Below the pieces are notes generated by a model. That model saw nothing but the letters and a program-made list of their open reading frames with translations. It ran no database searches and was not told the DNA's origin. Of a DNA stretch of 64,000 nt, positions 25,843 through 34,763 are shown in pieces. Within the stretch, counting starts at the first letter, position 1. Each line of letters starts with the position of its first letter. The translations under genes were made by a program, and so were the position numbers. Source of the DNA: CBDFKJ01 sp965248805. Its GTDB lineage: Bacteria; Pseudomonadota; Alphaproteobacteria; UBA6615. The stretch covers positions 620,001 to 684,000 of the forward strand of contig CBDFKJ010000009.1 of assembly GCA_965248805.1 (NCBI GenBank), given 5' to 3'.

Positions 25843-26943
25843 GGTGCCTATCCGCTTGACGCATACACGCGCACTAGGGATAGGTTGTGTGCGTACAACG
25901 GATAGTGGGTCATGGACGTTCTCGACCGCACCGACCTGCCCTTCCCGCAATCCCTCCCCGAGTTTCAGCGACTTTTCTCCGACGATGCGGCGTGCGCCGC
26001 CTACCTGGAAAGGGCTCGCTGGGGTGACGGGTTCGCCTGCCCGCGCTGCGGCGTCGTGGGTGAACCTTTCCGCATCGCCACGCGGCCTGGCGTCCTGACC
26101 TGTCGCGCTTGCCGCCGCCAGACGGGATTGACCGTCGGCACGGTCATGGAGCGCAGCCACACGCCTTTGAGCACGTGGTTTTGGGCCGCCTATCTGGTCG
26201 CCAGCCAGACGCCGGGCATGTCGGCGGTGCAGTTTCAGCGGCAGCTTGGGCTGACGCGGTACGAAACCGCCTTCGGCATCCTGCATAAGCTCCGCGCGGG
26301 TATGGTGCGGCCCGATCAGGATCGGATCGGTGCCAGGGCAGGAGAGCATGTCGAGGTGGACGAAACCTATGTTGGAGGCCGGATGCGTGGTGAAGGCCGA
26401 GGCGTTCACCACAAGACGCTGGTGGCTGCTGCCGTCGAAGTCAGCCACAGGGAGCCCGGCACCGCGCAGGACAAGCGGAAGGATGGCCGCTACGCCGGGC
26501 GCGTGCGGCTGTCCGTCGCTGCCGACCGCAGCGCCGATTCGCTATGTGGCTTCGTCGAGAACGCCGTTATGCCGGGGTCGCTGATCGTCACCGACGATTG
26601 GAGTGGCTATGGCAGCTTGCGGACACGCGGCTATGATCACCACGCCATTGCCGAATGCGGCGACCCCGAGGTGGCCGAAGAGTTCATGCCGATCATCCAC
26701 CTCGTCTTCAGCAACCTGAAGAATTGGCTCAGTGGCATCCACCATGGCGTGAGCGCAAAGCATCTACAAGCCTACCTCAATGAGTTCACGTTCCGCTTCA
26801 ACAGGCGGTTTTACCCGTTCAACGCCTTCCGCTCATTGCTCGGAATCGCAGGAGAGGCCGAGGCTCCAACCTACGCCGAGCTATATTCCGGCGAGTGGAA
26901 GCATCCTACATGTAGTGGGTGTACGAATTAACCGGATAGGCAC
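25843..26943 (+). mobile_element. IS1595-family element, copy 2, complete
   Basis: Ends GTGCCTATCCG... at 25844 and, reversed, GTGCCTATCCGG at 26943. GAAAAGGAC is repeated at 25834-25842 and 26944-26952 (family duplications are 8 bp; the ninth base may be chance). It lies just upstream of the RHH operon. Confidence 0.92.
25912..26931 (+). CDS. IS1595-family transposase, intact
   Basis: 339 residues. N-terminal zinc ribbon (FACPRCGVVGEPF ... LTCRACRRQTGLTVGTVMER) followed by the DDE ISXO2-like core with EHVEVDETYVGGR, LIVTDDWSGYGSLRTRGYDH and IIHLVFSNLKNWLSGIHHGV, then the C-terminal YLNEFTFRFNRRFYPFNAF. It has the base missing from copy 1. Confidence 0.93.
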   Translation: MDVLDRTDLPFPQSLPEFQRLFSDDAACAAYLERARWGDGFACPRCGVVGEPFRIATRPGVLTCRACRRQTGLTVGTVMERSHTPLSTWFWAAYLVASQTPGMSAVQFQRQLGLTRYETAFGILHKLRAGMVRPDQDRIGARAGEHVEVDETYVGGRMRGEGRGVHHKTLVAAAVEVSHREPGTAQDKRKDGRYAGRVRLSVAADRSADSLCGFVENAVMPGSLIVTDDWSGYGSLRTRGYDHHAIAECGDPEVAEEFMPIIHLVFSNLKNWLSGIHHGVSAKHLQAYLNEFTFRFNRRFYPFNAFRSLLGIAGEAEAPTYAELYSGEWKHPTCSGCTN

Positions 26944-27019
26944 GAAAAGGACATAGGGGGAATTGTCACGCGAAACAGGGGCAAGCGCGCACCACTTTCC
27001 ATTGAGGCATCCCGGCGCA

Positions 27020-27240
27020 ACAAGTCATTCTTCCACGCAGTCGAGAGGGTTGTCGGCATCGCGCTTGAACCCGCCCCCCTTGGGATCGACTTCGAGCAGC
27101 CGGTGGATCGTCATGGCCTCGAACCCGGTGGCCTCGGTCATGCGCTTGGCGGCGCGGCCGGTCTGCGCGCAGAGCAGCAGGATCACGCCCCTGTAGTGGC
27201 GCCGCCAGACTTCGATGAGGACCAGGGCCTCTTTGAGTGT
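27020..27240 (-). pseudogene. RecD-like helicase fragment
   Basis: The minus frame reads LLCAQTGRAAKRMTEATGFE, then TIHRLLEVDPKGGGFKRDAD and NPLDC, the segment after the Walker A region of RecD2-type helicases (TGRAAKR and TIHRLL are highly conserved). It is cut at both sides: after LDC toward the IS1595 flank and before about 27240. Confidence 0.75.
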
Positions 27241-27528
27241 TTAGAAGATTTCCCCGCACGTAACCAATTTGCCGAAGTCATTCGGGTTCGAGGGAGACTG
27301 ACGTCGATTGAAAACAGCCGCAGGGTTGTCGAGACTGGTACTTTGTTGCCCCGGCAAGGCGTGCCCGTCCATGTTGGACCGCAACGGACATCGCGCCAAA
27401 GCCGGGTACCGCTCAACGCGCGGCATCACGAACGACGCGCACGGGCAGCGAAGGGGCCGGTACGGGAAGTTACGGGTGATTCAATAGCACCGGTTCGCCG
27501 CCGCCGCTTCTGAAAGGGAGGACAGTCG
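27241..27528. other. No recognisable gene
   Basis: Between the RecD fragment and the DUF2285 gene no frame gives a recognisable pattern. AGGGAGGA at 27516-27523 is the ribosome site for the ATG at 27529. Confidence 0.5.
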
Positions 27529-28327
27529 ATGGCGGAACAGCCTGACTTCACGGACTACAACCCTATTTCTTACCTGCCAAGACCGCTGATTGCCTGGGAA
27601 TATCTCAGGCGCCATCCGGACTATCGTCGCGCGTGGGCCAAGGCCGACCGGGATCGCCCACGTCGCACCGAGATCGACGATGGAACGGTCCTGGTGAAGG
27701 CGTCTCGCGCCGCGCCGGCAGCCGAATCCTGGGGGCTGCGGGTTTTTTTCCGATCCCCGCGAAGGCGCAACGACCGCGCCGGTGTTCTGGCATGCGGACG
27801 CTTTCGGGCGCGTTCTGTCGGCTCGGGTCCGCGAGACCGCCGACGCGGGGCTGGGAAGCGTCGTTCGGATCGACGCCGTCCGCTGCCGCAAGGCCGTGCT
27901 CAGGATCGCCGAGGGCGGGCAATATCTGATGCTGGCCGATCCCTGGCGTGTCGCGCAGCTGGATTGCGACGGCCAGGATATCGGCGCCGAGCCCTTCGCG
28001 CTTGAGATCGTGCTCGACCGGTTTCCCGATATCGAGGGGAGTCTGAGGCTCGCCAAGACCTTCGCCGATCTCTACCGCAACCGGCCACCCCCTTATCATT
28101 TGTTGAACGGCTCGGTGGACGGCATGCGTCATCGCGATGCACTGGCGGCGCTCGACCGGCGAAAGGAGGGGTGGTCCTATCGGGAGATCGCGGTGTTCCT
28201 TCATGGCGAGGCCGAGGTCCGCCGGTGCTGGAGCGATCCCGACCAAACCATGAAGAACCGGGTCATCCGCAACGTGAAGCGAGGGTTTCGGGTGATGAAC
28301 GGAGGGTATCGGGCGCTCCTTCGGTGA
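27529..28327 (+). pseudogene. DUF6499/DUF2285 regulator-like protein, frameshift in T7 run
   Basis: The first frame, MAEQPDFTDYNPISYLPRPL, then AWEYLRRHPDYRRAWAKA, is the N-terminal domain of ICE-borne DUF2285 proteins. After WGLRVFF it leaves frame inside seven T residues at about 27745-27751. Removing one T restores DPREGATTAPVFWHADAFGR, then QYLMLADPWRVAQLDCDG and the DUF2285 C-terminus (DALAALDRRKEGWSYREIAV, RVMNGGYRALLR). Such proteins accompany relaxase and Trb genes in alphaproteobacterial integrative elements. It may be dead, or expressed through slippage on the T7 tract. Confidence 0.78.
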
Positions 28328-28837
28328 GCCTCTACCAGCGGCCCTTAAGCTCGCGGCAACAGCCTGAATTGCCGTCAAGGGGCTAATCTTCCCAACGGAT
28401 CGGAACGGCCTTCCTTTCTTGCATGCAACTAACCCATCAGGGCGCCCGCCCGGTCTGACGCCCGGTCGCCGGACGCTATTCCGCTAGGCCGGGCTTCGCC
28501 CCGCCAAGCTCCACGGAGCCCGCCCTCCGCAAGCTCCGGGCGGTCTCCGCCCATTCGGGTGACGCTCCCTGGCGCGGGGCCGGAGCCGGGGCTCCGGCAT
28601 AAGGACGCCGCCCTGGCGGGCGGCGAGCTTGGTTTGTTTCCCCTCTGCACGCGGGTGGGCGGCGCACCGTTCTAGGCCCGCCGCGGCGCCCCGCAACCCG
28701 GCAAGCCGGGTCCTCCAGTCGTTCCTCCTTGCGGCCCTTCGGGTGCGGACCGCCTCTCCCGGCGGGCCTGCCAGGCGCTCTTCGCCGCCCACCCCCGCTC
28801 CGGGGGGAACATGGCGATTTTGACGGAGGGACACCCC
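28328..28837. other. GC-rich noncoding stretch with local inverted repeats
   Basis: About 500 bp of very high GC with many self-complementary clusters (for example GGCCGGAGCCGGGGCTCCGG near 28573 and CCCGCC/GGCGGG pairs). Frames on both strands are low-complexity Arg/Gly/Pro and unconvincing. The stretch could be a structured leader or transfer-related region before the ArdC start; ribosome site ACGGAGGGA precedes ATG 28838. Confidence 0.45.
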
Positions 28838-28882
28838 ATGGCACCGAGCACACGACCCACCATCTACCGCGAGGTCACCGAC
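28838..28882 (+). pseudogene. ArdC-like antirestriction gene, N-terminal stub
   Basis: ATG 28838 begins MAPSTRPTIYREVTDR, the usual N-terminus of ArdC/DUF1738-type proteins (IYxxVTDRI). Right after it the sequence becomes TrbI, and the ArdC frame stops at 28937. A deletion therefore joins ArdC codon 15 to the middle of trbI. Confidence 0.6.
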
Positions 28883-29625
28883 CGGCTGCGAGCCCGATAC
28901 TTGCGACCACCGACCGGGATCGGCTGGGCGGCGTGAACGGCGGACAGGGAGCGGGTGCATCGATCGGCGACGATCCCGGCCGCCAGGGGCGGAAAGAGGC
29001 GTTTCTGGAGCGGCCAGCGCCCACCGACATCTACAACCCGCACCCCTTGCAGGACCCGATCTCGCCCTATCAGGTTATGGCCGGCACCGTCATCGCGGCC
29101 AGCCTCGTCACCAGCATCAACTCAGACCTCCCCGGCCGCGTCATCGCCCAGGTCACCACCAACGTCTACGACACGGTGACCGGACGATATCTGTTGATCC
29201 CGCAAGGGTCTCGCCTGATCGGCGCCTGTGACAGCGTGATCGCCTTCGGCCAGGAACGCGCCCTCGTCGTCTGGCAACGCATCATCATGCCCGACGGCTC
29301 GTCCGTCGTGATCGAGAACCCGCCCGCCACCGACGCCGCCGGCTATGCCGGGCTCGCCGACCAGGTCGACTTCCATACCTGGCGGCTGCTCAAGGGCATC
29401 GTGCTATCGACGCTGCTCTCCGTCGGCACCGAGCTCACCTTCGGCGACGACGAGAGCGATCTCGTCAAGGCGATCCGCGAGTCCGCCCAGGACAACGTCA
29501 ACACGGTCGGCGAACGCCTGACCGAGCGCAATCTCGACATCCAGCCCACCATCACCATCCGTCCCGGCTGGCCGCTTCGCATCATCGTCCATGCCGACCT
29601 GGTGCTGCGGCCCTATCGCGGGTGA
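28883..29625 (+). pseudogene. trbI: TrbI/VirB10-like conjugation protein, N-terminally deleted
   Basis: The C-terminal 240 or so residues of TrbI, an outer/inner-membrane scaffold of the type IV secretion channel. YNPHPLQDPISPYQVMAGTV, SDLPGRVIAQVTTNVYDTVT, YLLIPQGSRLIGACDSV and IENPPATDAAGYAGLADQVD are the conserved VirB10 core. The cytoplasmic tail, membrane helix and proline-rich region are missing because of the junction with ArdC, and there is no own start codon. Followed by DUF2274 and DUF736, the order seen in alphaproteobacterial ICEs. Confidence 0.85.
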
Positions 29626-29648
29626 CGACACGACGACAAGGAGACGCC

Positions 29649-29894
29649 ATGACCCTCAAGCTCGACCGGCTGCCCGACCGCGAGGCCGCCAGAATCACCT
29701 TCACCGCTTCGCCCGAGCTCAAATCGGCGCTCGCCGACTATGCCGAGATCTACCGCCGCACCTACGGCACCAAGGAGAGCGTGGCCGAGCTCATCCCGTT
29801 CATGCTGGAGGCGTTCATCAACGCCGATCCCGGGTTCAAACGCGCCCGCCGCGAGCTCGGCGACGCGCCCCCATCATTACACAAGGAGAAGTGA
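29649..29894 (+). CDS. DUF2274 protein (conjugation-associated)
   Basis: 81 residues from ATG 29649, preceded by AAGGAG. The N-terminus MTLKLDRLPDREAARITFTA, then ELKSALADYAEIYRRTYG and IPFMLEAFINADPGF, is typical of DUF2274, an RHH-like small protein nearly always encoded just after trbI. Role unknown; probably transfer regulation. Spaced 4 bp from the next start. Confidence 0.85.
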   Translation: MTLKLDRLPDREAARITFTASPELKSALADYAEIYRRTYGTKESVAELIPFMLEAFINADPGFKRARRELGDAPPSLHKEK

Positions 29895-29897
29895 CAC

Positions 29898-30209
29898 ATG
29901 GCGACCATAGGCACGTTCACCGCCGGCAAGGACGGCTATGCCGGCACCATCCGGACGCTGACGATCTCGGTCAAGGCGAGGATCGTCGCCAACGAGGCCA
30001 AGAAGAGCGACACCGCGCCCGACTTCCGCGTCTACGCCGGCCGGGCCGAACTCGGCGCAGCCTGGAAACAGCGCACCTCCGGCGACAAGCCGCGGGACTA
30101 CCTCAGTGTGCAGCTCGACGACCCGAGCTTCGCCGAGCCAATCCGTGCCGCCCTGTTCGAGGACGAGCAGGGCGCTGCGTATCTCGTGTGGAACCGAAGG
30201 GAGGGGTAG
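29898..30209 (+). CDS. DUF736 protein
   Basis: 103 residues: MATIGTFTAGKDGYAGTIRT, FRVYAGRAELGAAWKQR, YLSVQLDDPSFAEPIRAALF. This is the common DUF736 family of plasmids and ICEs, a small beta-rich protein of unknown function. GGAGAAGTGA precedes the ATG. Frame intact. Confidence 0.9.
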   Translation: MATIGTFTAGKDGYAGTIRTLTISVKARIVANEAKKSDTAPDFRVYAGRAELGAAWKQRTSGDKPRDYLSVQLDDPSFAEPIRAALFEDEQGAAYLVWNRREG

Positions 30210-30234
30210 GACCCAAGACCTCATCATAATCGTC

Positions 30235-30259
30235 TGTCAATTGACAGGCGACGCCTGTC
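30235..30259. promoter_or_regulatory. Overlapping inverted repeats before second higBA
   Basis: CTGTCA-T-TGACAG (30235-30247) and GACAGGC-GAC-GCCTGTC (30243-30259) share the GACAG at 30243-30247. The pair lies 16 bp before the higB start, the expected place for an autoregulatory HigA operator, possibly binding two dimers. Confidence 0.75.
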
Positions 30260-30275
30260 GCGCTAGCCTTCGCCG

Positions 30276-30554
30276 ATGATCGCGTCGTTCAAGCATCGAG
30301 GCCTAAAGGCGCTCTACGATGGTCGGACGGCGCGGCGGGTGGCGCCAGAGCACATCCAGAAGCTAAGGGATATTCTGGGCGTTCTCGATCGGAGTCAACG
30401 ACCCCAGGACGTTGATCTTCCGGGATTGCGGCTCCATCCATTGAAGGGTGAACTGAAGGGCCATTTTGCCGTCATGGTGTCCGGGAATTGGCGGGTGACC
30501 TTTCGGTTCGAAGACGGTGACGTAGTCGACGTGGACTACCTCGACTACCATTGA
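30276..30554 (+). CDS. higB: HigB-family toxin, second copy
   Basis: 92 residues: MIASFKHRGLKALYDGRTA, QKLRDILGVLDRSQRPQDV, LPGLRLHPLKGELKGHFAV, NWRVTFRFEDGDVVDVDYLD. RelE/ParE-fold HigB mRNA interferase, clearly divergent from the copy at 16007. Followed 13 bp later by its antitoxin. Intact. Confidence 0.92.
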   Translation: MIASFKHRGLKALYDGRTARRVAPEHIQKLRDILGVLDRSQRPQDVDLPGLRLHPLKGELKGHFAVMVSGNWRVTFRFEDGDVVDVDYLDYH

Positions 30555-30567
30555 TGAGGGTAACGTG

Positions 30568-30855
30568 ATGGCCATGCAGAATCCTCCGCATCCGGGCGGT
30601 ATCGTTAGACGGCAGTGTATCGAACCGCTCGGCTTGACCGTGACCAAGGCCGCCGAGGGCATAGGCGTCACCCGCCAGTCTCTATCCGAACTGGTCAACG
30701 AGCGTGCCGGGGTCTCAGTCGAGATGGCGATCCGGCTTTCCAAGGCGTTCGGATCGACACCTGAGACATGGCTCGGGATGCAGATGGCTTACGATCTCTG
30801 GCAGGCACGAGCCCGCGCGGACGAAATCAAGGTCCGTAGGTTCGAGGCGGCCTGA
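30568..30855 (+). CDS. higA: HigA-family antitoxin, second copy
   Basis: 95 residues from ATG 30568 (GTG 30565 and ATG 30574 are alternatives). PPHPGGIVRRQCIEPLGLTV, KAAEGIGVTRQSLSELVNER, MAIRLSKAFGSTPETWLGMQ is the HigA XRE-type HTH with its dimerisation helix. The pair lies at the end of the ICE remnant and may explain its persistence. Confidence 0.92.
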   Translation: MAMQNPPHPGGIVRRQCIEPLGLTVTKAAEGIGVTRQSLSELVNERAGVSVEMAIRLSKAFGSTPETWLGMQMAYDLWQARARADEIKVRRFEAA

Positions 30856-30995
30856 TCCTCAAACGCACTGTGCCCCGAAACTCCTGTGCGCTGTTCAGAC
30901 ACGCCATGGGAGTTTGATCGTTCGAAGGCAGTGACCAAATTGGGGGACTGTGCATATGAACTTGGCGGCTATGGAATTGGTATCTGAGCAAGACA

Positions 30996-31739
30996 ATGAT
31001 AGCGGAAGCGGCGAAGTTACAAACCACGGAGCCATTCGGAGAGGCACAGGCGCTTGCCGAAATTCTGGGCTAGTCGAAAACGCGGCCGGCGTGGCAGCAA
31101 GATGCGCTGCGGCGACTTTGCGAAAAGGACACCCTTTCCAGCGATGATTTGGACGAGTTAGCGGCACTATGTAAGGACAAGAGCGGAAAAGGGGCGCCTC
31201 CCGCGGCCGGGCATATCAAAGACCCGGAGTCCAGCGCGACGGTCAATCTGCGGGCAATTCACGGAGTCCAGGAAGTGAACGCCCTTGCGGAAGGCCAGCG
31301 CCTCAGCTTCGACAAATCCGGCATGACCGTCATTTATGGCGATAACGGGTCCGGCAAATCGGGCTATGCCCGCGTCCTGAAGAAAGTGTGCCGGGCACGC
31401 ATGCCTGGCGATGAGGCGATCCTTCGTAACATTTATGGCCCCGGCAAAGGCCCGCAACGCGCCGTTATCGATTTTTTGGCCAGTAAGCAAAACCAGAGTG
31501 AAACCTGGGAGGCCAGCGAAACGACAACGCCACTGCTCTCAGCCGTGAGTGTGTTCGATGCAGGCACAGCGAATATCCATGTCGATGAAATCAATGATGT
31601 CGCCTATATGCCGTTTCCGATGAAGCTGCTTGAGCAGCTTGCGTAAGGTTGCCAAGACATCAAAAAACGCCTGAACGCGCAAATCGCAGAACTTGAAAAA
31701 CTAACGCCCGAAGCGATCAAGACCCCGAATTGCCACGAC
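30996..31739 (+). pseudogene. AAA ATPase (RecF/SMC-like, defence type), decayed
   Basis: From ATG 30996 one frame reads MIAEAAKLQTTEPFGEAQAL, AEILG, a TAG, SKTRPAWQQDALRRLCEKDT, LDELAALCK, then VNALAEGQRLSFDKSGMTV and the Walker A IYGDNGSGKSGYARVLKKV. A TAA follows MKLLEQLA at 31644, but the same frame continues with coiled coil DIKKRLNAQIAELEKLTPEA until IS3 at 31740. No continuation is found beyond the nested elements. The N-terminal layout is that of large ATPases in anti-phage loci (RloC/PrrC-like AAA_13). Two nonsense codons plus IS truncation make it dead. Confidence 0.75.
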
Positions 31740-31744
31740 TGACC

Positions 31745-32504
31745 TTGCCCCCGTTATGCCCCCACAGCTGAGTAGAATCTGTTCCGGTTGTGGCCCTGTT
31801 GGGACCGGGTTGCATACTGCATCGGAGTGAGCCCGTCGAGGCTCGTGTGGGGCCGATGGTTGTTGTAGTCGTGGCGCCAGGTTCGACGATCTTCTTCGCC
31901 TGGCCGTAGCTGTCGAACAGGTGCTCGTTCAGGCATTCGTCGCGCAGCCTCCCGTTGAATGATTCCACCAGGCCGTTCTGCATCGGCCTGCCGGGTGCGA
32001 TGTAGTGCCACTCGACACCGCGTTCCTCCTGCCAGCGCAGGATCGCGTTCGATGTCAGCTCGGTGCCGTTGTCGCTGACCACCATGCAGGGATAGCCGCG
32101 CATCTCGGCGATCCGATCCAGCTCGCGTGCGACACGGACGCCGGAGATCGAGTTGTCCACCGCCGTGGCCAGACACTCCCGGCTGAAGTCGTCGATCACG
32201 CACAGGATGCGGAACCGCCGGCTGTCCATGAGCGCATCCGACACGAAGTCCAACGACCAGCGCTGGTTCGGCCCTCGCGGGATCGCCATCGGCGCCCGGG
32301 TCCCCAGCGCCCGCTTGCGCGGCCGCCGCGTTTGCGAACCGTTAACCGCTCTTCCCTGTACAGCCGGTACAGCTTCTTGTGGTTCATCTCGACACCCTCG
32401 CGCCGCAGCAGGATATGCAGACGGCGATAGCCGAAGCGACGGCGCCGCGATGCAAGCTCACGCAGTCGTTTGCGGATGGTGTCATCATCAGGCCGCCTCG
32501 ACAC
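31745..32504 (-). pseudogene. IS3 transposase OrfB, multiply frameshifted
   Basis: Part 1 (to about 32300): DDTIRKRLRELASRRRRFGY, RRLHILLRREGVEMNHKKLY. Part 2 in another frame: QRWSLDFVSDALMDSRRFRI, MVVSDNGTELTSNAILRW, NGLVESFNGRLRDECLNEHL. Part 3 in a third frame: NNHRPHTSLDGLTPMQYAT. At least two indels separate the parts, so no functional integrase is made. Confidence 0.85.
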
Positions 32505-32585
32505 ATAGCGGAAGCTCTTCCGGTCCAGGCCGACCAGCGAACACGCCCGGCGCCCAGTTCACGGCTTGCTTCCTCGAGCCGGGCG

Positions 32586-32852
32586 TCAGAAGTTTTTTGC
32601 TAGCATCTCTTTGAGCGTCGCGTTATCCAACATCTGCTCCGCCAGCAGCTTCTTCAGCTTCCGGTTCTCGTCCTCCATCGCCTTCAGGCGCTTCGCGTCC
32701 GACACCTCCATGCCGCCGTACTTCGAGCGCCACTTGTAGAAGGTCGCATCGCTGATGCCATGCTTGCGGCAGAGTTCCGAGGCCGTGAGCCCGGCCTGGT
32801 GCTCCTTCAAGATCCCGATGATCTGTTCTTCCGTAAAGCGGCTCCGCTTCAT
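32586..32852 (-). CDS. IS3 transposase OrfA
   Basis: 88 residues, KRSRFTEEQIIGILKEHQAG, ASELCRKHGISDATFYKWRS, then a coiled coil ENRKLKKLLAEQMLDNATLK; transposase_8 HTH of the IS407/IS2-like group. Intact, but its OrfB partner is destroyed. Confidence 0.88.
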   Translation of the reverse strand: MKRSRFTEEQIIGILKEHQAGLTASELCRKHGISDATFYKWRSKYGGMEVSDAKRLKAMEDENRKLKKLLAEQMLDNATLKEMLAKNF

Positions 32853-32885
32853 GGTCTGTCTCCTCCGTCAGGAAACAGACCCTAA

Positions 32886-34308
32886 CAGCCCGTTGAAAAA
32901 GTCGCGGCCATCTGACCCTGTGACGAGGGCATGGTTCGAGTCGGGAGCTTCGTCATGGCGTTGGGACGACAAGGGGATCGACAGGTGGACTTGATGGTCA
33001 GTTGGGCAGAGATGCCTCGCTCGCCCGGCCACGTGTTTTACGACCAGCTGGCTGGTCGATGCCGGTTTCGATGCGTTCGCCGAGGACCTGTGTGAGCCCT
33101 ATTACGCGCCAGGGATCGGACGTCCGGGAATCCCACCGGGGCGTTACTTCCGGATGCACCTGGTCGGCTACTTCGAAGGTCTCGACAGTGAGCGGGCGTT
33201 GGAGTGGCGGTGCGCCGACAGCTTGTCGCTGCGTGAGTTCTTGCGCCTGGAGGCGCGCGCACGTGTGCCTGACCACTCGTCGTTGAGCACGATCCGCAGC
33301 CGCACGCGGTGCATGAGGCAGTGTTCGCCTGGGTGCTGGACGTTCTTGGCGAGCACGGCCTGGTCAAGGGCGAGCGGATCGGGGTCGATGCTTCGACCAT
33401 GGAGGCGAACGCGGCGCTGCGCTCGATCGTGCGCCGCGACAGCGGCGAAAGCTATCGCCAGATGCTGCAGCGCATGGCCGCCGACAGCGGGATCGAGACC
33501 GCGGCGAATGACTTGGCGCAGATGGATCGGCGGCGCAAGGGCAAGAAACTCTCCAATGCGGACTGGGTCTCGACGCGGAGGCCAAAATCGCCAGGATGAA
33601 GGACGGCACGACGCATCTGGCCTACAAGCCCGAACACGCGGTCGACCTCGACACCGGGGCGGTGATCGCGGCCGAGCTGTATCCGGCCGATCAGGGCGAC
33701 ACGACCACCCTGCCGACAACGTTGACGTCAGCCGAGGCCAAGCTGGCGGCTGTGGGCGCAGCGCCGACGGCCGACGAACCGGCGGAGCTGGTGACCGACA
33801 AAGGCTACTTCGGCCGCGAGGTGCTGAAGTCCCTTGCCGACGGCGCCTGGACGACCCGCATCGCCGAACCGAAGGGCAAGGGGCTCTCGCGCTGGCACGG
33901 CGACGACGCCGCTCGGCGGGCCGTTTACAACAACCGCAACCGATTGCTGTCGGGCGTGGCGAAGGCCGCGTTCAAACTCCGCGCCGAAGTGGTCGAGCGG
34001 GGCTTCGCCCAGGTCCTCGATCGCGGCGGCATGCGCCGCACTTGGCTGCGCGGGCGCGAGAACGTCGGCAAGCGCTATCTGATCCACGTCGCCGGACACA
34101 ACCTGGGCGTCCTATTGCGCCAGTTGATCGGCGCCGGGACCCCGCGAGAGGCTGCGGCCAAGGGCTTGGCGGTCCTGCTGCTTGTCTTGCGACAGGAACA
34201 ATCGCTGATCATTATCCTCGCCCTCAATAACCCCCCGGCGCCGGGTCTCGCCGCCGCCATTGTTATCACGCCCGATGCTTCATCAACTCAGTCTTCTTCA
34301 ACGGGCTG
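32886..34308 (+). mobile_element. IS1182-type element, complete ends (1423 bp)
   Basis: Terminal repeats CAGCCCGTTGAAAAAGTC and, reversed, CAGCCCGTTGAAGAAGAC. CTAA is duplicated at 32882-32885 and 34309-34312. Parent type of the fragment at 18896-20825. Confidence 0.9.
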
Positions 34309-34312
34309 CTAA
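32955..34312 (+). pseudogene. IS1182-type transposase, frameshifted
   Basis: The frame starts MALGRQGDRQVDLMVSWAEM, shifts near 33048, reads DAFAEDLCEPYYAPGIGRPG, IPPGRYFRMHLVGYFEGLD, shifts again near 33300 to HEAVFAWVLDVLGEHGLVKG, and once more near 33580 to ARMKDGTTHLAYKPEHAVDL, LVTDKGYFGREVLKSLADGA and GGMRRTWLRGRENVGKRYLI. DUF772 plus DDE_Tnp_1 plan. Three indels relative to the homologue at 59899-61258 inactivate it. Confidence 0.83.
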
Positions 34313-34346
34313 CCTCAAAGCGGGTGCAATTCAGGGGGCAAGGTCA

Positions 34347-34763
34347 ACGTGAAACCTTGTCCAGCCATCAAGTTGCGCGAAAACGATCGAGTGAGGAGAG
34401 CGGGTATGGAGTCTGCCTACATCTATGATGGCGTGTGATATTGGCGTTACCGGGATGACGGGTTTGTTCCCACGGGACCGTTCACAACAATTGCCACTCC
34501 AAACGGCTTAGCTTTTGGACGAATACATCGCGCCCACGATGCAGTTGCGCACGCTTCTCCCCTATGTCGTCCGCCGCGAGTATACCGGCCGCCGCGCCTA
34601 TGCCGACGCAAAGCGGAACGGGAACCGTGCCCGACCGCTGGCCACTCTTCTGTTGACCGCCACCAAAGATCAGCGGCTCGATTTGATCTGTAAATCACGC
34701 GAAGTATAAGTGACCCCGATTCCCGTCGGGCCGTAGTGTGCCGCCGCCTCGCCGGTTGCCGCC
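34347..34763. other. No secure gene; possible thiolase start codons
   Basis: ATG 34406 gives MESAYIYDGV then a stop; the wording resembles the N-terminus of acetyl-CoA acetyltransferases but nothing later supports it. Other frames show no pattern. I treat it as debris between the IS3 end and the Rieske gene. Confidence 0.35.

Larger units (their letters stand above)
31740..34346 (-). mobile_element. IS3-family element (third type), split by an IS1182-type element
   Basis: Ends TGACCTTGCCCCC at 31740 and, reversed, at 34346 (TGACCTTGCCCCCTGAATTG). The IS1182-type element occupies 32886-34308 close to its right end, with CTAA duplicated. Net length without the guest is about 1180 bp, normal for the family. 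It ended the AAA ATPase gene. Confidence 0.88.

Noticed and set aside
28429..28960. Long minus-strand ORFs in the GC-rich block
   Set aside because: Three frames are open at once and all are Gly/Arg/Pro-rich; the ICE context and ArdC start on the plus strand argue against them.
34406..34440. Acetyl-CoA acetyltransferase start (MESAYIYDGV)
   Set aside because: Only ten residues match before a stop and nothing downstream supports it.
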